A stretch of DNA of 14,432 nt from Planctomycetaceae bacterium (GTDB taxonomy: Bacteria > Planctomycetota > UBA1135 > GCA-002686595), in contig JABWBL010000028.1 in NCBI GenBank assembly GCA_013360535.1, positions 1-14,432 of the forward strand, read 5' to 3'. The position numbers and the translations under genes are program-made. How positions within the stretch are numbered: the stretch's first letter is position 1; the number at the start of each line of letters is the position of its first letter. Under the pieces are notes generated by a model. It did not search any database. It saw nothing but the letters and a program-made list of their open reading frames with translations, and had not been told where the DNA came from. This document shows, one piece after another, positions 7,623-14,432 of the stretch.

Positions 7623-8378
7623 GTGCGGATCGTCTCGCTCTGTCCGAGCTTGACCGAGCTCGCGTTCGACCTCGGCGCCGGCGACGAGCTCGTCGGCCTC
7701 ACCGAGTGGTGCGTGCATCCCGCGGACCGCGTCGGCAAGGTCGAGAAGGTTGGCGGCACGAAGAACCCGCGTGTGGCGCGCATCGTCGAGCTCGCGCCGG
7801 ACTGGGTGCTGATGAACGAGGAGGAGAACCGCATCGAGGACGCGCAAGCGCTCGAAGCGGCGGGAATCCGCGTGCATTCGACGTTTCCCAAGGACACCGC
7901 GGGCACGGCGGAGATGGTGCGGTCGATCGGTGCGGCGCTCGAGCGCGGCGCGGAGGCCGAACGCATCGCGCGCGACATCGAGGCGCGGGCCGAGCGCGTG
8001 CGAACCGCGGCGCGTGGGCTGCCCGAGGTCACGTGGGCGTACCTGATCTGGCGCAAGCCGTGGATGAGCGTCAACCGCGACACGTTCGTCGACGCGCTGC
8101 TCGCGTTGGCTGGCGGGCGCAACGTGTTTGGCGCGCGCGAGCAGCGTTACCCCGAGATCACGCTCGAGGAGCTCGCGAAAGCCGCTCCGCAGCGTGTTTT
8201 CCTGTGCACCGAGCCGTTTTCGTTCAAGCCCGAGCACGCCGACGAGCTCAGCGCCGCGACCGGCTTGCAGCGCGAGCGTTTCGTGATCGCCGACGGCGAG
8301 TACCTGTCGTGGCACGGCTCGCGGACGCCGGACGGGATCGACTACGCCGAGGGTTTGTTGCGGTCCGCGCGCCGCTAA
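7623..8378 (+). CDS. Helical-backbone metal receptor (BtuF/cobalamin-binding-like), no signal peptide
   Basis: This 251-residue protein has the PF01497 periplasmic-binding-protein fold: MRIVSLCPSLTEL as the first strand and helix, GAGDELVGLTEWCVHP, then VGGTKNPRVARIVELAPDWVL. A long helical linker lies near 95-135 and a second lobe from about 137. Family members bind cobalamin, heme or siderophores for ABC import, but those are exported. Here the first residues already form the core beta strand, and the GTG start is fixed by the AAGGAG at 7610, so there is no signal peptide. The protein is therefore probably cytoplasmic, like other stand-alone signal-less members of unknown role. No ABC permease or ATPase is nearby. 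W29, C30 and H32 are candidate ligand contacts by position only. The SRPBCC gene follows after 31 bp. Confidence 0.85.
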   Translation: MRIVSLCPSLTELAFDLGAGDELVGLTEWCVHPADRVGKVEKVGGTKNPRVARIVELAPDWVLMNEEENRIEDAQALEAAGIRVHSTFPKDTAGTAEMVRSIGAALERGAEAERIARDIEARAERVRTAARGLPEVTWAYLIWRKPWMSVNRDTFVDALLALAGGRNVFGAREQRYPEITLEELAKAAPQRVFLCTEPFSFKPEHADELSAATGLQRERFVIADGEYLSWHGSRTPDGIDYAEGLLRSARR

Positions 8379-8397
8379 CGTGGCGCGCCGGAAACCG

Positions 8398-8403
8398 AAG
8401 GAG
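8398..8403 (+). promoter_or_regulatory. Ribosome binding site selecting the ATG at 8410
   Basis: AAGGAG is followed by 6 bases and then the ATG at 8410. This favours that ATG over the in-frame GTG at 8380, which abuts the previous stop codon and has no such site. Confidence 0.75.
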
Positions 8404-8409
8404 TTGCGG

Positions 8410-9069
8410 ATGGCGAAGTTCCTGAAGTGGTGTTGCGGTGGTTGTGTCGTGCTCGCGCTGCTGGCGGGCATCGTGTTGCTGCTCGTGTGGCGCTGGGCGA
8501 AGAACAAGCCGACCAACTGGACTGCCGAAGCGTCGATCGAGATCGCTGCGACGCCGGAAGAGGTGCTCCCGCTGCTCGAGGACCTGCGGCGCTGGAGCGA
8601 ATGGAGCCGATTCGAACGCGACGGATCCGAGTACGTGGAATGCGAGTTCGGCGGAGCGGAGCGTGGGGCCGGCGCGACGGTGCTCTGGAAGGAACTGGGC
8701 AGCGGTACGGACACTCCGCTGACGCTCGGCAAGCTCGAGATCGACGCGGCGAGTTCGCAGGGCCTCGAGTACACGAGCTGGCACTACGGGAGCCTGCGGC
8801 TGTCGATGTCCGACGGCGGTGACAGCGTGAGTCAATCGAACAACTTGGAAATCGGCGGCTTCGACGAGGACTTCCGCGTGCCCGGCACGATCCGCCTCGA
8901 ACCGACGGAGCAGGGCTGCCGCGTGACGTGGAGCGAATCGGTCGACCTGGGGGCGACACCGCTCGCGCGCTTCTATGCCATCACGCTCGTCGACGTGGCG
9001 GAGCACCTGCACGAGACGCTGCTCGAGCAGTCGCTCGAGGAACTGAAGAACCTGAGCGAGCTGCGCTGA
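8410..9069 (+). CDS. Membrane-anchored SRPBCC (polyketide cyclase/START-like) protein
   Basis: This 219-residue protein has an N-terminal transmembrane helix at about 11-28, preceded by a Cys cluster (WCCGGC, residues 7-12). A SRPBCC domain follows from about 36 to the end. Its opening is typical: the strand TAEASIEIAATPEEVLPLLE, then the W..W helix (RRWSEWSRF), and a final long helix ending HETLLEQSLEELKNLSEL. SRPBCC domains form a deep hydrophobic pocket for lipids or other small ligands; no specific ligand can be read from this sequence. The start is set by the AAGGAG at 8398. It follows the metal-receptor gene by 31 bp and is probably last in that unit, since a 77-bp gap with a possible promoter comes next. 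Confidence 0.85.
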   Translation: MAKFLKWCCGGCVVLALLAGIVLLLVWRWAKNKPTNWTAEASIEIAATPEEVLPLLEDLRRWSEWSRFERDGSEYVECEFGGAERGAGATVLWKELGSGTDTPLTLGKLEIDAASSQGLEYTSWHYGSLRLSMSDGGDSVSQSNNLEIGGFDEDFRVPGTIRLEPTEQGCRVTWSESVDLGATPLARFYAITLVDVAEHLHETLLEQSLEELKNLSELR

Positions 9070-9110
9070 TCGCGCCGGCCAAAGGGCTTTCACGTTTCCT
9101 CCGCGGCTGG

Positions 9111-9116
9111 TATCCA
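9111..9116 (+). promoter_or_regulatory. Possible -10 element (TATCCA) before the isomerase/dehydrogenase operon
   Basis: TATCCA lies 30 bp before the ATG at 9147, in the only sizeable gap ahead of this run. A T-rich stretch (CTTTCAC, 9087-9093) sits 17 bp upstream but is a poor -35 match. GGGGCCCC follows, resembling the sequence after TATCCT at 6939. Confidence 0.25.
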
Positions 9117-9136
9117 AGGGGCCCCTCAAGCCCCCC

Positions 9137-9142
9137 AAGGAG
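9137..9142 (+). promoter_or_regulatory. Ribosome binding site selecting the ATG at 9147
   Basis: AAGGAG, 4 bases before the ATG at 9147. The reading frame stays open back into the SRPBCC gene, but only this start gives a twin-arginine leader at the N-terminus. Confidence 0.75.
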
Positions 9143-9146
9143 CGCC

Positions 9147-10052
9147 ATGCACGCCAACCGCCGCGACTTCCTCGTCTCGACCGCCAGCCTCGCCGGACTC
9201 GCCGCCCTCGGATGCCAGTCGCTGCCGACCAAGCGCGGGCTGCCGTACCGGATCTCGCTGGCGGAATGGTCGCTGCACCGCACGCTCGGGTCGGGCGCGA
9301 TGACCAACCTCGACTTCCCGCGCGTCGCGCGCGAGTTCGGCATCGAGGGCATCGAGTACGTCAACTCGTTCTTCAAGGACAAGGCGCGCGACAAGGCGTA
9401 CCTCGACGAGCTGCTCACGCGCTGCGACGGCGAAGGCGTGCGCAGCCTCCTGATCATGGTCGACGGCGAGGGCGAGCTCGCGCACGAGAACGCGACCGAG
9501 CGCCAGAAGGCGGTTCAAAACCACCACCGCTGGCTCGATTGCGCCGCGTATCTGGGCTGCCACTCGATCCGCGTCAACGCGGGCGGCGGCGGTGACGAGG
9601 TGGAGAAGCAGAAGCGCGCGGCGGATTCGCTCGTGCAGCTCGCGCGCCACGCCGACACGACCGGCCTCAACGTGATCGTCGAGAACCACGGCGGTAGCTC
9701 GTCGAAGGGCGACTGGCTCGCGGGCGTGATGAGGATCGCCAACCATCCGCGCGTCGGCACGCTGCCGGACTTCGGCAACTTCAACATCGGCAACGGCGAG
9801 AGCTACGACCGCTACAAGGGTGTCGAGGAGCTGATGCCGTTCGCCAAGGCGGTCAGCGCGAAGAGCCACGAGTTCGACGCGCGCGGCGAAGAGGTGCACA
9901 CCGACTACCACCGGATGATGCGCATCGTGAAGGCGGCCGGGTACGACGGCTTCGTCGGCATCGAATACGAGGGTTCGAAGCACGAGGAGGCCGAGGGAAT
10001 TCGCCTGACGAAGGCGCTGCTCGAGCGGATCCAGGCCGAGCTGACGGCGTGA
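9147..10052 (+). CDS. Exported TIM-barrel sugar phosphate isomerase/epimerase
   Basis: This 301-residue protein is of the AP-endonuclease-2-like TIM-barrel family (PF01261), which includes xylose-type isomerases, epimerases and inosose-metabolising enzymes. The N-terminus has a twin-arginine motif (NRRDFL, 4-9), a hydrophobic region, and Cys23 in an imperfect lipobox (ALGC), so Tat export and possibly lipid anchoring are expected. The metal-binding set typical of the fold is visible: E179 (IVENHGG), D208 (LPDFGNF), H241 (KSHEFD) and E273 (GIEYEG). The substrate cannot be told from sequence. Its TGA overlaps the GTG of the next gene by 4 bp, so it is co-translated with the cytochrome-bearing dehydrogenase. 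That pairing suggests both act on the same extracytoplasmic sugar or polyol pathway. Confidence 0.87.
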   Translation: MHANRRDFLVSTASLAGLAALGCQSLPTKRGLPYRISLAEWSLHRTLGSGAMTNLDFPRVAREFGIEGIEYVNSFFKDKARDKAYLDELLTRCDGEGVRSLLIMVDGEGELAHENATERQKAVQNHHRWLDCAAYLGCHSIRVNAGGGGDEVEKQKRAADSLVQLARHADTTGLNVIVENHGGSSSKGDWLAGVMRIANHPRVGTLPDFGNFNIGNGESYDRYKGVEELMPFAKAVSAKSHEFDARGEEVHTDYHRMMRIVKAAGYDGFVGIEYEGSKHEEAEGIRLTKALLERIQAELTA

Positions 10053-13000
10053 GTCGCACGCAGCTCGCCGCGGTGTATCTGTTCGCGCCGGCACTGCTCG
10101 CGTCGGGCGTGACCGCGCAGCACGGCGAGTACAAGCCGTACGTCGCGCCGGCCTCCGGCGAGGCGGCGGACGCGATCGCGCGCATGAAGGCGCCGGACGG
10201 CTTCCAGGTGAAGCTGTGGGCCGCGGAGCCGTTGCTCGCGAACCCGGTCGCGATGTACGTGTCGAACAAGGGCGAGGTCTACGTCGCCGAGACGTACCGC
10301 ATCAAGAGCGGCGTCGACGACATCCGCGACCACATGGACTGGCTCGACGACGACCTCGCCTGCCGCACGGTCGAGGATCGGGTCGCGTACCTCGCGAAAC
10401 ACCTCGGCGAAAAATTCGAGAGCGCCTACACGAAGGATCGCGAGCGCGTGAAGTGGGTCGGTGACACCGACGGCGACGGCGTCGCGGACGCGAGCACGGT
10501 TTTTGCCGACAATTTCGGCACCACGGCGGACGGGATCATCGCGGGCGTGCTCGAGCACAAGGGCAAGGTCTACGCGGCCTGCATGCCGAGCCTGTGGGAG
10601 CTTTCCGACGCCGATGGCGACCACATCGCGGAAGCCAAGCGCATCCTGAGCTCGGGTTACGGCGTGCGTTTTGCGCTCATCGGCCACGACCTGCACGGGT
10701 TGCGGATCGGGCCCGATGGGAAGCTGTACTTCTCGTGCGGCGATCGTGGGCTCAACGTGCCGCAGCCCGATGGCTCGCGGCTGCGCAACGAGTTCAACGG
10801 AGCGGTGCTGCGCTGCAACCTCGACGGCTCGAAGCTCGAGATCTTCGCGACGGGCCTGCGCAATCCGCAGGAGCTCGTGTTCGACGAGTACGGCGAGCTG
10901 TGGACCGTCGACAACAACTCCGACGGCGGCGACAAGGCGCGGCTCGTGCACGTCGTCGAAGGCATGGACGCCGGCTGGCGGCAGGCTTACCAGTGGATCA
11001 CCGAGCCCAACCTGCGCGGCCCGTGGAACGACGAGGGCCTGTGGAAGCCGCACTTCGATGGGCAAGCCGCGTACATCGTGCCGCCGCTCGCGAACATCTG
11101 CGACGGGCCGAGTGGCCTCACGTACAACCCAGGCACGGCTCTCGGTGGTGCGCACGCGAACACGTTCTTCATCTGCGATTTCCGCGGCGACGCGAGCTAC
11201 TCCGGCATCCACACGTTCACGGTGAAGCCCAAAGGCGCGGGCTTCGAGCTCGACAAGTTCGAGAAGTTCCTGTGGGGCACGCTCGTCACTGACTGCGACT
11301 TCGGGCCCGACGGCGCGCTGTGGCTCTCGGACTGGGTCGAAGGTTGGAACAAGACCGGCAAGGGGCGTTTGTACCGGCTCGAGCCGAACGTCGCGCACGC
11401 CGAAGCGGCGACCACCGCGAGGCTGCTCGCGGCCGATTGGTCGAAGATGACCGACGGCGAGGTGCGCAGCTGGCTCGTGAGCAGCGACTCGCGCGTGCGC
11501 TTTCTCGCGCAGTTCGAACTGGTCGCGCGCGGCAAGAAGCAGGTGCTCGCCCGGCTCGTCGAGGATCCGACGGCGACGCCGTTCGCGCGCGTTCACGCCG
11601 TGTGGGGGCTCGCGCAAGCCGGCTTCGAGGAGCCCGGTCGTCTCGCGCTCACGCGCCTGAGCGAAGACCTGAGTGAGGACCCGCTGCTGCGCGCCCAAGC
11701 CGTGCGCGCGCTGGGTGCCCACGAGGGGTGGAAGTCGCTCGAAGCCATCGTGGCGAGGCTGGCGGATGAACATCCCGCTGTGCAGCGGCATGCGCTGGTC
11801 GCCTGCGTCCGCGCGGGGGCTCGCTTCGGCCCGGGAACCGCCCTGCCGATGGCGGCCATTCTGGAGCGCGCAGGCGAGAGCGATCTCGCGCTGCGGTCGA
11901 CGGCGATCCACGCGCTGGCGAGCTGCGCGACCGAGGAGCAGATTCTGAACCTCGCCCAGCATGAGTCCACGAACGTGCGCGTCGGCGCCGTCGTGGCGCT
12001 GCGTCGCCAGAAGCGGGAAAGCGTCTCGCAGTTTCTCGGGGACGCGGACCCGCGCGTGGTGACCGAAGCGGCGCGCGGGATCTACGACGAGCAGATCACC
12101 GAGGCGATGCCGGCGCTCGCGAGGCTCGTGGGGCGCGAGGATCTCGCGGGCACGGCGCTCGTGCGGCGCGTGCTGAACGCGAACTTCCGGCTCGGACAGT
12201 CGGAGAATGCCGAGTGGCTCGCGAAGTTCGCGACTCGCGAGGATGCGGACGAACTGCACCGCTGGGAAGCCCTCGAGTTGCTCTCGAAGTGGACCACGCC
12301 GCAAGGTCGCGACGCCGTGACCGGCGAGTGGTGGCCGCTCGGTGCGCGCGACGGCGCCAGACTTGCGGCGCTCGCGAAACAACTGGCCGACAAGGACATC
12401 GCCAAGGCGCCGGTGCGTGTCGTGGACGCGTGGATCGAGCTCGTGGAGACGAGCGACTGCCGTTCGGTCGGCGAGACGCTGCTCCAGCTCGCGAACGACA
12501 GTGCTGCCGACAAGAACGTGCGCGCCGCTGCGGTGCGTGCGGCGAAGAAGGTGGCGTCGGCGGAGCTCGAGCCCGCGCTCGCGAAGCTCGTGAAGGATCC
12601 CGAGAGCGCCGTACGCGCCGCCGCGCTGCGCGCCATCGCCGGTGTCGAGCCCGCCAAGGCTTTCCCGCTGCTCGAAGAGGCCGCGCTGCACGGCTCGGTC
12701 GACGAACGGCGCGTCGCCTACTCGTTGTTCGCCGATCTCGCCGACACGCGTGTCGACACGCTCGTCGCGAGCGAGCTGCGCCGCCACGCGGCCGGCCTCG
12801 TGCCGCGCGAGGTCGCGCTCGACCTCGTCGAACTCGCCGAAGCGCGTCAAGACGCGGCCGTCGTGACCTCGCTCGCTTCGCTGCGTGCGCTGCGTGAGAT
12901 CGACACGGCGCTCGCGCTGTTCGCCGACTCGCTGTACGGCGGCGACAAGGCGCGCGGCAAGGAAATCCTGCGCGGCAAGGCCGAAACCGAGTGCCTGCGC

Positions 13001-13357
13001 TGCCACAAGATCGAATGGGGCGAAGGGGGACAGGTCGGGCCCGACCTCGTCGGCGTCGGCAAGCGCCTGTCGCGCGCGGACCTGCTCGCGTCGATCTGTG
13101 ATCCCAACCGCCGCATCGCCGACGGGTATCAGGGCACGATCCTGTTCCTCGAGAGCGGCACCAACGTCGCCGGCATCGTCGTGCGCGAGGATCGCGAGAC
13201 GATCGTCGTGCGCACGCCCAAGGACGAGCTCGTCGAGGTCGCCGCCAGCGACGTCGAGAGCCGCCGTCCCGACCTGTCGGCGATGCCGCAGGACGTCTCG
13301 AAGTCCCTCTCCCGTCGCGAGATGCGCGACCTGATCGAATACCTCGCCAACCTCTGA
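10049..13357 (+). CDS. PVC-type dehydrogenase with HEAT repeats and C-terminal cytochrome c domain
   Basis: This 1102-residue exported protein has a Sec signal at 1-23 (cleavage likely after VTA). Residues about 40-455 form a six-bladed-propeller, glucose/sorbosone-dehydrogenase-like domain of the 'membrane-bound dehydrogenase' type (TIGR02604/DUF7133), with a Ca-loop-like DTDGDGVAD at 139-147. Alpha-helical HEAT-like repeats cover about 464-930. The C-terminal heme-binding module (TIGR02603 type) has CLRCH at 982-986 and likely axial Met1079 (SAMPQ). Proteins of this layout are greatly expanded in Planctomycetota and related phyla and are thought to oxidise sugars or polyols, passing electrons to the covalent heme; substrates are mostly unknown. 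The GTG start overlaps the previous stop by 4 bp and has only a weak ribosome binding site, so translational coupling is likely. An isomerase gene follows 15 bp downstream. Confidence 0.92.
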   Translation: MSRTQLAAVYLFAPALLASGVTAQHGEYKPYVAPASGEAADAIARMKAPDGFQVKLWAAEPLLANPVAMYVSNKGEVYVAETYRIKSGVDDIRDHMDWLDDDLACRTVEDRVAYLAKHLGEKFESAYTKDRERVKWVGDTDGDGVADASTVFADNFGTTADGIIAGVLEHKGKVYAACMPSLWELSDADGDHIAEAKRILSSGYGVRFALIGHDLHGLRIGPDGKLYFSCGDRGLNVPQPDGSRLRNEFNGAVLRCNLDGSKLEIFATGLRNPQELVFDEYGELWTVDNNSDGGDKARLVHVVEGMDAGWRQAYQWITEPNLRGPWNDEGLWKPHFDGQAAYIVPPLANICDGPSGLTYNPGTALGGAHANTFFICDFRGDASYSGIHTFTVKPKGAGFELDKFEKFLWGTLVTDCDFGPDGALWLSDWVEGWNKTGKGRLYRLEPNVAHAEAATTARLLAADWSKMTDGEVRSWLVSSDSRVRFLAQFELVARGKKQVLARLVEDPTATPFARVHAVWGLAQAGFEEPGRLALTRLSEDLSEDPLLRAQAVRALGAHEGWKSLEAIVARLADEHPAVQRHALVACVRAGARFGPGTALPMAAILERAGESDLALRSTAIHALASCATEEQILNLAQHESTNVRVGAVVALRRQKRESVSQFLGDADPRVVTEAARGIYDEQITEAMPALARLVGREDLAGTALVRRVLNANFRLGQSENAEWLAKFATREDADELHRWEALELLSKWTTPQGRDAVTGEWWPLGARDGARLAALAKQLADKDIAKAPVRVVDAWIELVETSDCRSVGETLLQLANDSAADKNVRAAAVRAAKKVASAELEPALAKLVKDPESAVRAAALRAIAGVEPAKAFPLLEEAALHGSVDERRVAYSLFADLADTRVDTLVASELRRHAAGLVPREVALDLVELAEARQDAAVVTSLASLRALREIDTALALFADSLYGGDKARGKEILRGKAETECLRCHKIEWGEGGQVGPDLVGVGKRLSRADLLASICDPNRRIADGYQGTILFLESGTNVAGIVVREDRETIVVRTPKDELVEVAASDVESRRPDLSAMPQDVSKSLSRREMRDLIEYLANL
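12992..13006 (+). other. Heme c attachment motif CLRCH
   Basis: These codons encode Cys-Leu-Arg-Cys-His at residues 982-986 of the dehydrogenase, the covalent c-type heme site with proximal His. GPDLVGVGKRL just downstream is typical of class I cytochrome c folds. Met1079, encoded at 13283, is the probable second axial ligand. Confidence 0.92.
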
Positions 13358-13360
13358 GCC

Positions 13361-13364
13361 GGAG
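13361..13364 (+). promoter_or_regulatory. Ribosome binding site for the hydroxypyruvate isomerase-like gene
   Basis: GGAG, 8 bases before the ATG at 13373, within the 15-bp gap after the dehydrogenase stop codon. It supports this start and leaves no room for a separate promoter. Confidence 0.65.
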
Positions 13365-13372
13365 TTTTTCCG

Positions 13373-14266
13373 ATGATTTCGCTCGATCGCCGCTCGCTGC
13401 TCGCCGCCTCCGCCGCGTTGTGCGCCGCTCCGCGGCTGCGCGCGAGCCCGCAGGACACCGACGCGACCGCTTCGCTCGCCGAACGCGTGCGCAAGCTGAA
13501 GACGCGCTTCGCCGTCAACGGCGAGATCTGGTGGAGCGGCCTCCCGTTCGAGAAGCGCGTCGAGCAGGCGCTCGCGCACGGCTTCGACGGAGTCGAGTTC
13601 TGGCCGTGGCGCAACAAGGACCTCGCGGCGCTGGAGAGGCTTGCGAAGGAAAAGGGCGTGAAGTTCGCGCAGTTCACGGCTTGGGGTTTCGAGCCCGGGC
13701 TCTGCAATCCCGACAACCACGCGAAGGCCGTCGAGGAGGTGCGCGAGGCCTGCAAGGCCGCGAAGCGCATCGGCGCGCCGATGATGACCATCGTCGCGGG
13801 CAACAACCAGAAGGGCATGACGACGGAGCAGATGCACGCGCACGTCACGACGGGGCTCAAGCTGCTCGCGCCGATCGCGGAAGAGCACGACGTCATGCTG
13901 ATTCTCGAGCCGATGAACGGGCGCGTCGACCACCCCGGCCACTGCCTGTACGGCTCTGAGGCCGCCGTGCGCATCTGCCGCGAGGTCAACTCGACGCACG
14001 TCAAGATCAACTGGGACCTCTACCACATGCAGCTCGCCGAGGGCGACCTGTGTGGGCGCCTCAAGGACGGCCTCGATCAGCTCGGGTACGTGCAGGTCGC
14101 CGACACGCCGGGCCGCAAGGAACCGGGCACGGGCGAGATTCACTGGCCGCGCGTGCTGCGCGCGGTGAGCGAGCTCGGCTACAAGGGCTACGTCGGGCTC
14201 GAGTGCTGGCCGAAGGACGGCGAGGCGAAGGCGATCGAGCGCCTGATCGCGGCCGACACCTGGTGA
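13373..14266 (+). CDS. Exported hydroxypyruvate isomerase-like TIM-barrel protein
   Basis: This 297-residue protein resembles hydroxypyruvate isomerase (Hyi family, PF01261), which interconverts hydroxypyruvate and tartronate semialdehyde in the cytoplasm of model bacteria. Matching signatures are GFDGVEFWPWRNKD, LILEPMN, INWDLYHMQ, YVQVADTPGR and GLECWP. The predicted metal and catalytic set is E179, D215, Q241 and E277, with Q241 in the place where the upstream isomerase has His. The N-terminus carries a Tat-like leader (LDRRSLL then an Ala/Leu-rich stretch to about 25), so this copy is probably exported, unlike classical Hyi. The true substrate may thus differ. It is the last gene of the run with the dehydrogenase and first isomerase. 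Its stop is 3 bp from the stop of a convergent gene. Confidence 0.87.
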   Translation: MISLDRRSLLAASAALCAAPRLRASPQDTDATASLAERVRKLKTRFAVNGEIWWSGLPFEKRVEQALAHGFDGVEFWPWRNKDLAALERLAKEKGVKFAQFTAWGFEPGLCNPDNHAKAVEEVREACKAAKRIGAPMMTIVAGNNQKGMTTEQMHAHVTTGLKLLAPIAEEHDVMLILEPMNGRVDHPGHCLYGSEAAVRICREVNSTHVKINWDLYHMQLAEGDLCGRLKDGLDQLGYVQVADTPGRKEPGTGEIHWPRVLRAVSELGYKGYVGLECWPKDGEAKAIERLIAADTW

Positions 14267-14269
14267 GCG

Positions 14270-14432
14270 TCACTCGCGCGCGGCGGGCACGGTCAACACC
14301 AGCTCCGCGTGCGCGCCGGAGTCGGCGATCGTCACGCGCGCCTGCACGGCCGTCTCTCCGAAGCCGAAGGCCTCAAGCGCGAGCTCCCCGGGCGGCAGGC
14401 CGGCGAGGAACGTGAGGCCGGCGGGCGCCGGA
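14270..14432 (-). CDS. C-terminal fragment of a carboxypeptidase-regulatory-like protein
   Basis: Reading the - strand from the window edge gives 53 residues ending at a TGA (complement of 14270-14272). The frame enters with PAPAGLTFLAGLPPGELAL and closes with VTIADSGAHAELVLTVPAARE. The alternation of hydrophobic and polar residues and the 'F.GLPPGELALEAFGF' pattern fit the last strands of a carboxypeptidase-regulatory or Ig-like beta domain, similar in style to the tail of the fusion protein at the left end. The gene starts outside the window. The match is by pattern only, but the codon bias and the stop close to the neighbouring gene support a real gene end. Confidence 0.65.
   Translation of the reverse strand, partial: PAPAGLTFLAGLPPGELALEAFGFGETAVQARVTIADSGAHAELVLTVPAARE

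Noticed and set aside
8380..8409. GTG start at 8380 for the SRPBCC protein.
   Set aside because: AAGGAG at 8398-8403 is well spaced for the ATG at 8410 and would lie inside the coding region of the longer form.
9081..9090. AAAGGGCTTT after the SRPBCC gene considered as a terminator stem.
   Set aside because: The stem is only 4 bp with a 2-base loop, too small to form a terminator hairpin.
8928..9146. Upstream extension of the first isomerase into the SRPBCC gene.
   Set aside because: The added residues are a frame-shadow of the SRPBCC gene. The ATG at 9147 has AAGGAG and puts the twin-arginine leader at the N-terminus.
9905..14143. A 1412-codon open frame on the - strand opposite the dehydrogenase and isomerase genes.
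   Set aside because: The product is a low-complexity mix of Arg, Leu, Val, His and Glu with no domain signature. Such open frames arise opposite GC-rich genes with strong third-position bias. The + strand genes here have clear domains, signals and ribosome binding sites.

Overview
This is a GC-rich window with strong G/C preference at third codon positions. It reads almost entirely on the + strand: eight genes plus the tail of a ninth on the - strand at the right edge. The best taxonomic clues are three: a sigma-70-type protein fused through a membrane segment to carboxypeptidase-regulatory-like beta domains, a very large 'PVC-type' dehydrogenase/HEAT/cytochrome c protein, and Tat-exported TIM-barrel sugar isomerases. 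Together they point to a member of the Planctomycetota or a relative in the PVC group. This is inference from gene content; no rRNA or marker gene is present.

Layout. (1) 1-2949 is the 3' part of a fusion gene: end of sigma region 2, sigma region 4, one transmembrane segment and a long extracytoplasmic beta-domain tail. (2) 3037-6870 is a 1277-residue STAND/NB-ARC ATPase ending in eleven tandem 48-residue TPR-like units. Its codon use differs from its neighbours and it looks accessory. (3) 6965-9069 is a compact three-gene run: DUF2959 lipoprotein, signal-less helical-backbone metal receptor (BtuF/cobalamin-binding family), and membrane-anchored SRPBCC protein. In all three the start is fixed by a visible Shine-Dalgarno sequence. 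(4) 9147-14266 is a second three-gene run: Tat/lipoprotein TIM-barrel isomerase, Sec-exported 1102-residue dehydrogenase/HEAT/cytochrome c, and Tat-exported hydroxypyruvate-isomerase-like protein. The first two overlap by 4 bp and the last two are 15 bp apart. (5) 14270-14432 on the - strand is the C-terminal end of another carboxypeptidase-regulatory-like protein, converging tail-to-tail with the isomerase gene.

How the genes may work together. The 9147-14266 run looks like an extracytoplasmic sugar, polyol or keto-acid pathway: two metal-dependent isomerases/epimerases and one oxidase that passes electrons to its own c-type heme. The fusion protein at the left edge could tie an envelope signal to transcription. 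The STAND protein fits a ligand-triggered ATPase switch, possibly in defence or stress signalling. The 6965-9069 run has no obvious joint function.

No tRNA, rRNA, CRISPR array, insertion sequence or convincing intrinsic terminator was seen. No gap between genes exceeds about 95 bp.
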